From Pollenia angustigena (Eukaryota > Arthropoda > Insecta > Diptera > Polleniidae), in the NCBI GenBank assembly GCA_930367215.1, contig OV884057.1, positions 205,023,621 to 205,087,620 of the forward strand: 64,000 nucleotides of DNA. The letters are read 5' to 3'. A program made the position numbers and the translations under genes. The notes under the pieces are model-generated. The model was not told where the DNA came from. It worked only from the letters and a program-made list of their open reading frames with translations, and made no database searches. The first letter of the stretch is position 1, and each line of letters begins with the position of its first letter. Of the stretch, positions 10,926 to 21,869 are shown piece by piece.

Positions 10926-11942
10926 TTGTGTTTATGTATTATGACGTTCCATCATGTGCCACTGTTAAGAATTAATCGGTAACATCAAAAAACTCATTGC
11001 GGTCAGTGTTATTGTGAACACCCAATTATCATACTCATTCATGATCATCAGCACCGGTTCGAATACCACCGGGAGCAGTGGTATCAATGACATCAACTTC
11101 ATTCAAATTAACATTATTGTTATTATTGCCATCCTTTGGTTTGGTTTTTGTTTTCTCTCGTATTTTTATAGATTTACATGTCATTATGGATGTGTATGTG
11201 TATGTGTTTTCGAACAAGTTGAAGTGAATTTTAATAAAGGATTTAATTTTGATTAAATTATGGTCGAGTTTTTAAATAAAATGTTGATATACATACATAT
11301 TATATAAAAATAAGGGAAATTACAACCAATGAAATTTAAGTCTTTAAAAAATTACATGGCATTTTGGAGAGTAAAAGTTTATTATTTATTCTCACTTGGT
11401 TATAAACAGAAATATGCTATACAACAAAATTATTTTTTTTTTAAAAATGTCGAACTCCATGCATCATATTCATGAACTTTGGCAAACTTCCTTAGTTTGA
11501 GAAAAGACCATCACATCGATTGCTAACCAAGTCTTATCTTGAATATGTTTTATTCGTTTTTACGTGTGGGTAAGGGAATTAATAGCCTGAGTCACGATGT
11601 CAATCGACAACTTGAGCGTCAACAAGTCACTCATTATCGTTCAGGAGAGGTTTCACTTTTCTAGCGTAATCCATTTATTTATTGTCAAATAACTGTACTG
11701 CCACCTTAACATTTCCACAAATAAAACGATACTTTTAAAATAAAATTTGGCAAAACATATACATAAATTAAGAGTTATCTTTGCTAGAAACAAAGCGGAA
11801 TACGCAACAAAGTAGTAAACAAACAAAGCAGTAAACAGAAAATATAAAATAGAATTTTGTAAACAATTTTTTTTATAAAACCATATAATTTTATTAGTGG
11901 TGTTGTTTCAAAAAATATAGTTATAAAAAAATATTAACGGCC
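10926..11942. other. No gene seen
   Basis: A+T-rich with a TATGGATGTGTATG repeat patch near 11185-11205. Open frames are short and lack motifs. Confidence 0.5.
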
Positions 11943-12024
11943 AATTTTACCAAGTTCAGTTAAAACTAACCATAACTTTAACTTCAATTTAACAATACGT
12001 TTTGGCAGTTATAACTTATAGTTA
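11943..12024. mobile_element. Left part of ACCAAGTTCAGTT MITE
   Basis: Aligns with the reverse complement of the roughly 100-bp MITE at 47838-47940 (TTTTACCAAGTTCAGTTAAA start). It is interrupted by the 12025-13319 element; a poor right part may follow at 13320-13346. Confidence 0.4.
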
Positions 12025-13319
12025 CACGCAAAGAAAAAACATGGTTGTGGTAAACATATTCTAAGAGCAGCATATTATGATAAGAATTATGATTGTTGTC
12101 ACCATATTAAGATTATTATTGAATCATATTATGACTAAATATACTCGTACCATTACATCATAATATTTTTCCCTTAATCATATTATTATTCTGTTAATCA
12201 TACTAAGTTAAGAAGTAATCAAATTATTGTCATGTTAATCATAATAAGCTAAGAAATAAATCATATTATTGTCATGTTAATCATAATAAGCTAAGAAGTA
12301 ATCATATTATCATCATGTTAATCATAATAAATTTAGAAGCAATCATATTATGATACAGCACCTTTCATAGCTGTCATAAAAATACAAAATAAATTTAAAT
12401 ATTTATGAATCGATTTTTTATTTTGTGGCTTTTTACAATTTTTCTTAATGTTAATCAAATAGCGGAGTTTAATATAAGGCTTGCAAAAGCGCAAATGAAA
12501 AATCTGTGGTTTTCATGGGCAACCGCGTGTGTCCATTTTTTCGATTTTAAGATGTTGATGCCATATTGCCTAATTTTGAACGCTCTTTACATTTTTTTGA
12601 AAAAAGATTGATCAATTCCGATTTTTTAACGTAATTACAAAGTTTAAAAAGTGCAATACCTAGCCCATAGTTTGATCTAGAATGGTTTTTCGGCTTTCCT
12701 GAGCAATTTGTTTTAAGACATACGCGGTTGCCCATGAAAATCACAGAAATATCGTAGCACTTTTATAAAATATAACGAAATCTCTGTGTGTTTTGTTGTT
12801 GGATTTTACAAAAAAACTACTATATTTTGCATTTGTATTACATCACTAATACTTGAATGAACTCCGCTTATATTTTAATTTTTTAATTTCTTTTAACTTA
12901 TTTTTTTATGGAATTTTATCTTTTAATTGTTTAACCGCTCACAAATAAAAAAAAACGACACAACTGCTTCAAAATTATTTTAAATTGGCGCTAACATAAT
13001 ATGATTAGAGTAAAAATAGTTTGATTGCATCTTTAACATAATATGATAAATGTATAGAAAGTTATCATGTTATGGCTATTAAATATCATGATATGGTTGT
13101 GAGAAAGTTATCATAATTAAGTTGTTAGAAAAATAGTTATTTTTCGGTCAACAATACTCAAATTCATAATTGCGATAAACATTGATATGTTTACAGTAAC
13201 TATAATATTGATGATATTAAATAAAAATAACAATTATTTGTGTACGACAACAATATATTGTTACATCAAACATAGTGTTGTTGCTGTAACCATGCCCAAC
13301 CATATTTTTTCTCTGCGTG
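12025..13319. mobile_element. Non-autonomous DNA element, CACGCAAAGAAAAAAC termini, copy 1
   Basis: Ends CACGCAAAGAAAAAACATGG and TATTTTTTCTCTGCGTG are inverted. The left part has four or five tandem units of about 55 bp built on TGTTAATCATAATAAGCTAA (12170-12350). Relative to copy 2 (34807-35925) it has 186 extra bases (12561-12746) whose end is an inverted copy of 12512-12534. No transposase. Superfamily unclear; the smaller palindrome at 31945-32431 shares the termini. Confidence 0.7.
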
Positions 13320-13427
13320 TAACAGTTAAAGAAGTTTTGCTTAGCTTATCTTACAGTCTAGATTTTTTTTCTGTTAGGACCAGCACTCAGGGGATGGCCC
13401 CTACTAATGCATTGCATTGTGTTGGAA

Positions 13428-14254
13428 CTAGGAAAATAGGTTGTGGGAAGGAGGATAGAGGGAGTAGTGTTTGTGAACATTCGATTTGAACTTAATCATG
13501 TTGTAAGTGAGAGGGAAGACTTCTGCAGGAAGGATATTCCACATACGAATTGTCCGGGAAAAAAACGAATTCTCTCTGTAATGCGTTGTGCGATTCACCT
13601 ACCAATCGACCACATAAGGATGGGCTCTTGAGGAAAAACGTGTATTACGAACAAACGTACGGGTTTCGGGAGCCAGATCCCTAATTTCGTCAGAACACAT
13701 CCCATTGTAGTTACGATAAAACAGGCAAATACAACCCACATTGCGACGGTGCTCAAGGGAGTCAATAGAATTGGATACCCTACTGTCACCAATGAGAACC
13801 TTTGCCCTCTCCTGCACGCGGTCGATAAGCTCTAAAATAGACTTTGAAGCACCGGCCCACACATGAGAGTTGTATTCTATTCGCGGTCGGATATAGGTGG
13901 TATAAATAGTAAGGAGATCAGATGGGGTGAAGTATATCTTACACCGTCTTAGGAAACCGAGGCACTTGAATGCTTCTTTCGACACCTTGAATATATGTTC
14001 TGTCCATCGGACATCACATTGTATCCTCATGCCTAGAACATCAAGAGATTCTGATTCCTCAATAATTGATTTGTCGCTCGTTTATGCGTCATAACGCAAC
14101 ATTGGGTTTTTCGGGCATTAAAATTGACCCTATTTGCACGACCCCATTCCGAGATTATGTCAAGGGCTCGGCCAAGGGTATCATTCATATTCTGCCTCAT
14201 AGCATTTGAATGCTTGGTCTGCATTCCAATGATTTTTCGATGAATTGCTTTCAT
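13428..14254 (-). pseudogene. Reverse transcriptase C-terminal end of a jockey/CR1-like LINE
   Basis: The minus strand encodes the end of a non-LTR reverse transcriptase: NRVNFNARKTQCCVMTHKRA, then FKCLGFLRRCKIYFTPSDLL, YIRPRIEYNSHVWAGASK, IDRVQERAK and SLEHRRNVGC. The C-terminal thumb block RMWNILPAEVFP follows to the stop at 13428-13430. A frameshift lies at 14030-14033 and an in-frame stop near 13597. The 5' side is truncated abruptly at 14254, where it joins a Tc1-like transposase relic, as expected of a 5'-truncated LINE insertion. Catalytic YxDD is not included. Confidence 0.8.
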
Positions 14255-14888
14255 CAGTCCAAAGAACTTTTCTCCGAAAATCTACTGGCTTTTGGACATG
14301 TGTATTAGCAAAAGCTAAACGCTTGAGTTTTTTTGTTTAAATATATGAGGCTATCAGCGCAGAAGTGGTGTAACCCACAATTTAATTTGGGGACGTTCTG
14401 CTTTAAGATATGTTCTTTGCACGGTTCTTTACAGTCGAGTAAGCCAACTGTTTGTATCCAAAACAGATGGCACTAGAAACATAGTTTTTGCACGGGGCGT
14501 TACAAGTACTAAATTGCAAGAGTAGTGTTAACTTCTCACTATCTCATAAAAAGTAATCTGGGGTTAAACCAATTCTGCGCTGATAGCCTCATATATAGTA
14601 TATCTGTTGCTATCTAAGTCTTAAAACATGATTTTCCCAAGCGGCGCCAAATCGTCCGCTCACTAATCGAAGAACTGGATGTTTTAAATTTTCGCAAGAT
14701 GGTTGTTTTACGTTTTTTTACGGTAATTTTTCCACATCGTTTTTGTTTTTCAATTAGTTTATTTGATAATAAACAGTTTGACGCGACAAATTGAACTCGT
14801 TAGCTATGTCTATTACCTTGAAGCCGGCATTGAACTTTTCCACTATTGAGGCTCTAACAATATTAGTTAGCTCAGCCGTTTTTCCCAT
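14255..14888 (-). pseudogene. Tc1-like transposase relic split by a MITE
   Basis: From the ATG at 14888 the minus strand reads MGKTAELTNIVRASIVEKFN then FKVIDIANEFNLSRQTVYYQ, the first helix-turn-helix of a Tc1/mariner-type transposase. Frame-damaged sequence continues to about 14600. After the MITE (14343-14594), 14335-14255 reads LKRLAFANTHVQKPVDFRRK then VLWTDE, the block around the first catalytic Asp. The relic then stops where the LINE fragment starts. The third catalytic residue is missing. Confidence 0.7.
14343..14594. mobile_element. TA-flanked MITE, GAGGCTATCAGCGCAGAA termini
   Basis: ATGAGGCTATCAGCGCAGAA at the left is perfectly mirrored by TTCTGCGCTGATAGCCTCAT at the right; both lie in TA repeats, suggesting a TA target duplication and a Tc1/mariner-type MITE. 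Inserted into the Tc1 relic. No ORF. Confidence 0.75.
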
Positions 14889-15289
14889 ATTTTCAAATCT
14901 CTGATGAAACAAAAATTAATTTGAACAATTTAAGTTAACCTTCAATTGCAAAGAACACGCAAGAAAACTGATATAAAGTGCAAGTCAAAATACTTATCCC
15001 GAAGTGGAAGTTATTGCCTACCAGGGCTGCCAGATTTGACAACTTTTTACTCCGAAATCAGCAAACTGCCGATTTGCTGATTTTTTTTTTTAAAAAGTGA
15101 CAATTTTTTTCCGCCACCAAAAAGGCAAAACTTTAAATGTTTTTATATATTAAGATATGTTTTTCCCTTTAAACTTTGTGGGGAAAGCAAAATTTTAGAG
15201 TGTTTTTCAACTTCTTTATTAAACACGCTGTCAACTTCGGAATTTCCAATTGCAAAGTAGGCGTCTTTCGCTGTGTAATGGAAGAATCT

Positions 15290-16304
15290 CTTCTGCACAG
15301 AAAAAATTATTGCCGAATTATTTTCAAACAAACGCTTGTTTGAAAATTTTTTTTAATTTCTACAAATTTTTTTACTGATTCAATTAAAATTTTCGTTTGA
15401 TTTTTATTTAACCAACAAAAATGTTGACAACCATTCAAATATATAATACACGCGTTATTGGTTTCACGTTTTCATAATTTTGTATGAAATATTTAACGCT
15501 TTTTAATGTCGTCTTTTTGCATTATTTTATTTGATCGTAAGCAACACTTCCTAATAAGAAATATAAGAACAACAACAAAAAACTCATACAGTCAATTTTT
15601 GGACACTTTTAAAAAGTACAACAGTAAGAAAGATGAAGAGGTTTGAAGTAAAAAAAAAAAACAAAAAATAGCAGGTAAAAAAACGTTTCACTCTTTTTAA
15701 ACAACAGAAACAACAACAACATTATAAGAAGCAAAATAAATTTTTGGTTGGTTTCAAAGTTGGATAAAAAAAAAACCAAAATCCCGTATTCAATTTTTTC
15801 AAACTGTTTGCTTAAATACATCAAATACAAAAATATAATGTTGACGAAAAACATATCGAGTCGGTCTGCCGCCGTTTTTGGGTTACATTTCTTCTTCATT
15901 AGCAAAGGAAAGGATACGGCAACAGTGAGTGATCACGAAAAACATTGTGTGTATAAAAAGACTTCGTTCAAAAATTATTCCAACAAAAAAATGTGTCTCA
16001 AAGCCAGCCGGCCGCTCTGCTCTCTCTGCCATCATCTTCTAATACAGTGCATGCTTGTGTGCGCATCATTGCTTGTGCAAAAACCTTTTTTTATTTTGAA
16101 ATTTAGTATATGAATTTCAGTAAACTTTTTGTTTGATTCAGTTAAATTATTTGTTTGAAAAAATCAGTGTTTTTTTCAATAAACAAAATGCAAATAAATT
16201 GTTTAAATATGCGAATTTGTTTATAGGACCGATTTCAGACAAAAAATTGTTTGATTCTACAAATTTTTTGTTTGAATTGGAAAAATAATTTTTTCTGTGT
16301 GTGT
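15290..16304. mobile_element. TIR element (CACAGAAAAAATTATT), possible 9-bp duplication
   Basis: CACAGAAAAAATTATT (15296) and AATAATTTTTTCTGTG (ending 16299) are inverted. GAAGAATCT stands at 15281-15289 and 16305-16313, a perfect 9-bp direct repeat slightly outside the inverted termini. Subterminal runs of TTTGTTTGAA appear at both ends. The flanking DNA on the minus strand reads open across the empty site for a short distance. Long open frames inside (such as 15748-16113) are A/T-biased and show no motif. Confidence 0.55.
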
Positions 16305-16654
16305 GAAGAATCTTATACGATCAACAAATGCGCTGATCGACGATTAAAAACGCTCTTCATGAGACTCCCAGTAACTATTACACGATTGAAAATGCTGGCT
16401 GTAGGAAATATCGCCCAAAGAAAAATGGCCCAAAAAAAAAAATGAAAAATCGTTCAAATGAAGAATCGCCCAAGCGAACATGAAAAATGACCCAAAAAGG
16501 TAAATATGAAATTTTGCCCAAAAAAAACGAAAAAGGGCCCAAAAAGAAAATGAAAAATGACCCAAAAAGCAAAAACGAATTTTTTCCCAAAAAAAAAAAA
16601 AAAATTACTAAATTTGCAAAAAAGTGTTTATTATTCATATAAATTTAGGTGACA

Positions 16655-16765
16655 TGTCATAACGTCCAGTATCGTAGTGTCCTTGGACACTTTTAAAGTG
16701 TCATAATGTCCATCGAAGACGAGGACGAGGACGTTATGACACTTTGCAACGTCCGCAACTTAACT
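16655..16765. repeat. Short imperfect palindrome with GAGGAC repeats
   Basis: GACATGTCATAACGTCC at the left and GGACGTTATGACACTTTGC at the right pair imperfectly, with TGTCCTTGGACA and a GACGAGGACGAGGAC run between. Lies in the left arm of the Foldback-like element only, so it breaks the symmetry of that element. Confidence 0.5.
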
Positions 16766-16953
16766 TATAATCAAAAATGTGTAAATTTTTTTTTAAAATA
16801 CCGTTAAAATTTCAAGTGATTTTTTTAAAGATACTTATTTAACCATAATATGGTTGTCGGTGACAATGATTTGGTTAAATTAAACATTATATGGATAAAA
16901 TATTTTTATAGCTTTTACTCCGGGTGTATATATTAAATATATATATCCAAAAT

Positions 16954-17429
16954 AAGGATTTCATCTTCTATGGTATAACAAATACTGGCTTCGCTAACTA
17001 AAGCTTCTCTGTATAGCCGGCCTTCGGCCAGGCGCAAGGATTTTCTCCTCTATGGTATAACAAAGACCGGCTTCGCTAACTAAAGTTTCTCTGTATAGCC
17101 GGCCTTCGGCCGGGCGCAAGGATTTTCTCCTTTATGGTCTAACAAAAACCGGTTTCGCTAAGTAAATCTTCGAAAAACTGCCTTGTTTCCGAACAAGGCT
17201 GACTACGCAGAGAAGCTTTAGTTAGCGAAGCCGGTGTTTGTTATACCATAGAGGAGAAAATCCTTGCGCCCGGCCGAAGGCCGGCTATACAGAGAAGCTT
17301 TAGTTAGCGAAGCCGGTCTTTGTTATACCATAGAGGAGAAAATCCTTGCGCTCGGCCGAAGGCCGGCGAAGCAGAGAAGCTTTAGTTAGCGAAGCCAGTA
17401 TTTGTTATACCATAGAAGAGAAAATCCTT
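16954..17429. repeat. Mirror-image 82-bp tandem arrays
   Basis: Unit boundaries AAGGATTTTC fall at 16954, 17036 and 17118, exactly 82 bp apart. In the other arm the mirrored AAAATCCTT boundaries end at 17265, 17347 and 17429, again 82 bp apart. Each full unit holds TATGGTATAACAAA, GGCTTCGCTAACTAAAG and the hairpin GCCGGCCTTCGGCCGGGC. The centre of symmetry is about 17190. Units are much richer in G+C than the surroundings. Confidence 0.9.
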
Positions 17430-17879
17430 ATTTTCGATATATATGTATATATTTAATATATACACCCAGAGAAAAAGCTACAAAACCATTTTTAAAAAAA
17501 TTCTACCGATATTATGTTTAATTTAACCAAATCATTGTCGCCGACAACGATATAATGGTTAAATTAGTTTCTTGAAAAATAGTTTTGTTGTTTGCAACCA
17601 TAATAAAACATGGTATTCTCTGCTATGTAAGATTAAGGTAGAATTTTAAAAATAGCCCGTTTTTTGGGCCATTTTTTATACAACATTTTTGGGTGATTTT
17701 TCATAATGAAAAATCATCCAAATTTAAAAAACGAAAAATCACCCAACAATAACGATAAATAGCCCAAAAATTTTGGGCCATTTTTCATATGAAATCAGGC
17801 CCAATTTTACATGCAATTTTAATTTTTTTTTTTTTTGGCGATTTTTCTTTGGGCGATATTTCCTACAGCCGAAAATGCT

Positions 17880-17907
17880 AGCTCGATATGAATTTATTAT
17901 ATTTTTG

Positions 17908-17939
<32 letters not shown>

Positions 17940-18560
17940 GAAAAATCGACAGTCAAAAAGGTAAAAAAAAACTAAATTTTAAGTTTCTCAGGAAATAGAC
18001 GATTTATTCACAAATTTTTCTGGCAGTCCTGCTGCCTACTATGATTCTTATCAGCAGTTTGAGAGTGCACAAAACAATATACAAAATATTTTACATAAGT
18101 GCTGTTACTGATGTGCTCTTTGTTTTGAGCAAAACTGAGGGAACGGTATCTTACGCACTTGAGCGATAAAAGGCAAGAGAACAATTTGTTGAAATAATTG
18201 TGCCGACGACTATACTTTTGAATAAATTTTTACAATAAAAAATTCGCAATTTTAAGTTATACACCCAATTATATTCATATATTCAAATTCCTTTCAGGAA
18301 CATTGACTTTCTACTTAGAATCTCCATTTGTTTCAGTCTACTGCAATGCATTTTAGTTTTTGGCTGTCTCTGCCGTTTTTCTTAACACTTTTTTATATCC
18401 TTTTGGTCGTTAATTTCAAGTCATTGTTGGTTAGTAATAACGCATGGCCACCAAATTTTAAGCTGTTTTGTAGGTATTTGTTAGTTAAATTCTTAATTTT
18501 GTTTGTTAATGTCTTTGCTTACGAGCCAAGTTTCGCATCCTGTTTAGAGAAATAGGTTTA
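17880..18560. other. No gene seen; long poly-T
   Basis: Contains a pure T run near 17918-17939. Otherwise A+T-rich with no paired termini. The open frame at 18328-18555 is hydrophobic by base composition only. Confidence 0.5.
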
Positions 18561-18974
18561 AGCTGCTGTTGTGGATGCCAATCTTAGTTTAAATTGATAA
18601 GACGTTGGTTTTTCAAATAGTTCGTTGCTTTATTGATACGTGAGTCTACGTCAAATATAGCGCCTTCTTGGGGAGCTATATAGGGTGTTCAGTCGATTAA
18701 ATCTTGTTCGATTAATCGAACAATTTTAGACGATTCATTGTACAAATAATTTAAAATTGCTAATTTTGATAAAAGGATTAATCGAAAAATTTATACCGAT
18801 TAATCGAATGATAACAATATATAGTATTTCTGTTAAATGTACAATTTTTTTAAAGTTTCAAGTCGAATAAACAAGCCAAATTTCATGTTTAGCTTATATT
18901 TTTGTTAAATTTTTCAACACAATTTAAAGTTCATTTCACAAAAGAAAAAACTTTCATTACTTTCATTAAGTCCA

Positions 18975-19870
18975 CACTGAAAGAATTTTCTTCGCAATAC
19001 CAATGAATTTTGACATAAATCCCATGAAAAATTGCATTAAAAAGGAACCTATGCAGCGCTTCGTTAGATCAATGATTCTATGAATATTATTCATTGGATG
19101 AATAATTTCAATAAAGTAAAAAAATTTTTTTATTTTTATTTTTTTTAATAATTTTTTTTTTTTTTTTTTTTCTTATTTTATTTCACTTTAATTTATTTTT
19201 TATTTTTTTTTCTGTCTCTGGCGGGATTCGATCGCCCAACCTCGGTGCTGATAGACTCGCTCACTACCAGCTAGTCTACTGGGGCAGTGTAGTTTTTGGA
19301 TAAAAAAACCAAGTTTTTTACTCAATTAAGAGCGTAAATATGAGATTAAATTGTCCATAATAACAATAACAACGTTGATTGAAAGTGGATTGAAAGTTTT
19401 TGTTTCATTACTATATTGACATTTTTATTGTCATAATGAAAATATAAATTTATGAAGGCAATTATTGAAATATGTGGCTTTTATAAAAAAATTTTTTGAT
19501 TTTATAAATTTAATGGAATACATGTAACATTAGATGTACGAAATTTTTATATCTTAAATTTTTTAATAAACAATTAAACATTTTTTTAAGAAAACTACAA
19601 TTTTGTATCAATTTATGAATATAGTTATGTTTGTATATTGTTTTGTTATGTTCCCAATTAAAATTTTTTGTTTAACTTGGACAAACTTAAGTTTTCATAT
19701 ATCCAATGAAAATTTTAAACGTAATTACAAAATACAATGAAGCGATTTTTACAAAAATATTTGATTATAACTATGAAATTTCATTTAGACAATGAAAATT
19801 TTCATTTACCCAAGGAAATTTTTTTTATGAAAATGATTCATTAAATATATGAAGCATTTTTCTTTCAGTG
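18975..19870. mobile_element. CACTGAAAG-terminus element, copy 1
   Basis: CACTGAAAGAATTTTCTTCG at the left and GCATTTTTCTTTCAGTG at the right are inverted. A second copy lies at 51198-53975. Both contain the same A/T runs, the tRNA-like block and the closing TTCATATATCCAATGAAAAT motif. No transposase; superfamily not recognised; no clear duplication. Confidence 0.65.
19211..19289 (-). promoter_or_regulatory. tRNA-like block in CACTGAAAG element
   Basis: On the minus strand TAGCTGGTAGTGAGC resembles a tRNA D arm / A box and GCGATCGAATCCCGCC resembles a T arm / B box, with a TCTATCAGCACCGAGG stretch where the anticodon arm would be. The matching block in the second copy is at 53359-53435. Stem pairing is imperfect, so a functional tRNA is unlikely. 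A Pol III internal promoter is possible. Confidence 0.45.
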
Positions 19871-20565
19871 CACTTCATTTTGATTTCTAGAACACGCCCG
19901 TATTTTTAACAAAATAGTTCATGTATTTCTTTCTGTAAAATGAATTTGATTTAAAAATATTGTAAGAAGGATAAATCTCATTAAGCTAAATGTAACAGGT
20001 GTCCAAAAATGTATTAACGTAAATGTTTTTCAACAACTTCACTAATTTACTACTTACACAATGACTTCAAAATAGTACTTGAAGAAGATGCTCCACAAAC
20101 AAAACCAAAGTGGCTACAAGTGGTCCAATGAATAATATTTTAAACAAGGAAAATTAAGGAAATTATTTGCAGAGTACTAATTTTTTCTTAAATTATCGAA
20201 AAAAATCTCGTAATTTATAAAATTTCTGGATTTAGAATTATTCGATTAATCGATTAATTTTAAAATTGTATTCGTTTAATCGAATAAGTTAAAAATGCCA
20301 AATATCGATTAACCCTTTAATTGAACAAAAATAACACCCGATTAATGGAACACCCTAAAGCTATAACACTTTCGAGATAGGAAAAAGTCTTAAGGTTTTC
20401 GATTGGCACGTTGTTAAGCTTAAAAACCGTTGAATGGTTGCCTCTAACGTTCATACACTTTATTTTGGCTGTGTTGATTCGAAACACGTATTGGGAAGCT
20501 CTTAAGGTGAGAACAATTGTTTGAGATCTACTATCAACGGCCAGGGATAGTGACATTGCATTGTG

Positions 20566-21146
20566 TAATCACTTACATTCGAACTCGAATATGCAGACCA
20601 AGAAGGAGAAGAAGTTATTTAAATTTATAGACCTACGACACCAAAATGTTAAATAAGTATAAGTAATAAAGACTTGGTTAATGCTATCCATCCATGACAT
20701 ACAAAAGTTTTTTACTACTTAATTAGATTTAAAAGTTTATATTAATTTACATTTTTAATTAGTTACTGCTTATTTGTTCAATACATACTTTTTATGGTTT
20801 TTATTTATTTTTTATTTGTACTACCATTCACTTTCATATTATTATTTGAATTTTTTTAATAATTAAACGTCATTCATTCGTTAATTTTTACATTCATTCC
20901 ATGTTCAAACAATTAAATAACAATCATACGCCGTGTGTTGTTTCATTCACAACCTGCAATTAATTCATCATTTATACGCAGTGGTGCACCACTGGCGTAT
21001 TTATGATGTATAAATATAAACAAATAAATAAATTATATTAAATAAAATAATTTCAATAGAAAAACACTGAATCATGATGTTATGCAGTGACTAATAAAGA
21101 TTTTTTTCTTCTGTAGAAATAAATCAAAAGCACATCTTTAGTAACT
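20566..21146. other. No gene seen
   Basis: A+T-rich with a palindromic patch near 20975-20995 (GCAGTGGTGCACCACTGGCG). No ORF with motif. Confidence 0.5.
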
Positions 21147-21154
21147 GTAATAAC

Positions 21155-21868
21155 TAGGGATGCGATTTCCATGCAAATGCAGGTTTTTTGTCGATAGTCT
21201 AAGATCGATGTCGACCAATTATCTTTCCGAATCATAAAATTTGCGTTAAAATGGCATCGATTTGTTTTTGCATATTGTTGCATATTTTGGTGAAAATGCA
21301 ATTTACGTATATTTTGGTTTTTAATGCATATTTTTGTATATTTTGACATTTTTGAGTGATTTTTTTTAATTTCCATATTATAAAAAGTTCATAAAAAAAT
21401 GTTTAAATACACAAAAAAAACCTTAAAAAAAACAATTTTAAGACTTATAAATAAATTCTGTTGGAGCTTGTGGATACCGATGATTATGAAATTAAAAAAG
21501 CAAAATAAATATTAAATTTAAATAACATCAAAAGTCAATTAGAATTTGTATTTTCCAATTACGGATATATTGGTGAAACAATAACTGCATAATTATTAAG
21601 GATTTAGCTCATTTAATTCGCAAGTTAAATTAATTGATATTGATAAGGAAAATTAAAAATTAAATTAAAAAATTAGGGATTTCAAAAAATTAAATAAATT
21701 TCAAATATTTTTGAACTGATCTGGAACCAAAGTGGGATCTGAAAATAAAATTTTTCAAAATGCATTGGCATTTTTCAAGTACACGACAAAGTTTTACATT
21801 TAATAAAAAAGTACTCATTTATAGGTATTCAAATAAACGCAAAAAATTTAGCGAATTTCCCATCCCTG
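21155..21868 (+). mobile_element. hAT element of TAGGGATG family, copy 2
   Basis: Starts TAGGGATGCGATTTCCATGC like the copy at 6260, keeps the TTTTTGCATATTTTGG subterminal motifs, and ends TTTCCCATCCCTG. Internal GGATATATTGGTGAAACAAT is shared with the transposase relic of the first copy. No matching 8-bp duplication could be read. Confidence 0.65.
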
Positions 21869-21869
21869 G

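Larger units (their letters stand above)
16396..17870. mobile_element. Foldback-like element with 9-bp target duplication
   Basis: Termini GGCTGTAGGAAATATCGCCC and GGGCGATATTTCCTACAGCC are perfect inverted repeats, flanked by a perfect 9-bp duplication GAAAATGCT (16387-16395 and 17871-17879). Each arm starts with tandem short repeats of the type AAAAATGACCCAAAAAG. Deeper inside lie further mirrored layers, ending in 82-bp arrays (16954-17429). Long inverted arms made of tandem repeats with 9-bp duplications are the hallmark of Foldback (FB) elements, related to Mutator-type elements. No transposase is encoded here. Confidence 0.75.
18681..20357. mobile_element. hAT element (TAGGGTGTTC termini) with nested element
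   Basis: Starts TAGGGTGTTCAGTCGATTAA and ends GATTAATGGAACACCCTA. Flanks GAGCTATA (18673-18680) and AAGCTATA (20358-20365) form an 8-bp duplication with one mismatch. Subterminal GATTAATCGA motifs link it with the MITE at 4979-5338. About 900 bases of its length are the nested element at 18975-19870. Confidence 0.8.
18571..20560 (-). pseudogene. LINE reverse transcriptase relic split by a hAT insertion
   Basis: The minus strand from 20560 to 20366 reads SLSLAVDSRSQTIV, FRINTAKIKCMNVRGNHSTV and IENLKTFSYLESVIA. Past the hAT element, from 18672 down, the frame resumes with PQEGAIFDVDSRINKATNYL. This is the segment after the YxDD palm of non-LTR reverse transcriptases, where INTAKTK and FSYLGS..I..G are conserved. 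Removing the hAT element and one duplication copy restores the frame, so the LINE fragment was there first. Later decay adds a stop near 18580. Confidence 0.65.

Noticed and set aside
15748..16113. 121-codon frame in a TIR element
   Set aside because: Lys/Asn/Ile/Phe bias and no transposase motif; likely chance in A-rich DNA.
16344..16638. Overlapping minus-strand frames rich in Phe and Gly
   Set aside because: They translate the tandem CCCAAAAAG-type repeats of the Foldback-like arm.
16954..17429. CRISPR or bacterial repeat array
   Set aside because: 82-bp units are contiguous and mirrored inside an element with a 9-bp target duplication.
19211..19289. Functional tRNA gene
   Set aside because: A and B boxes are visible but acceptor and T stems do not pair properly, and the block lies in two copies of a mobile element.
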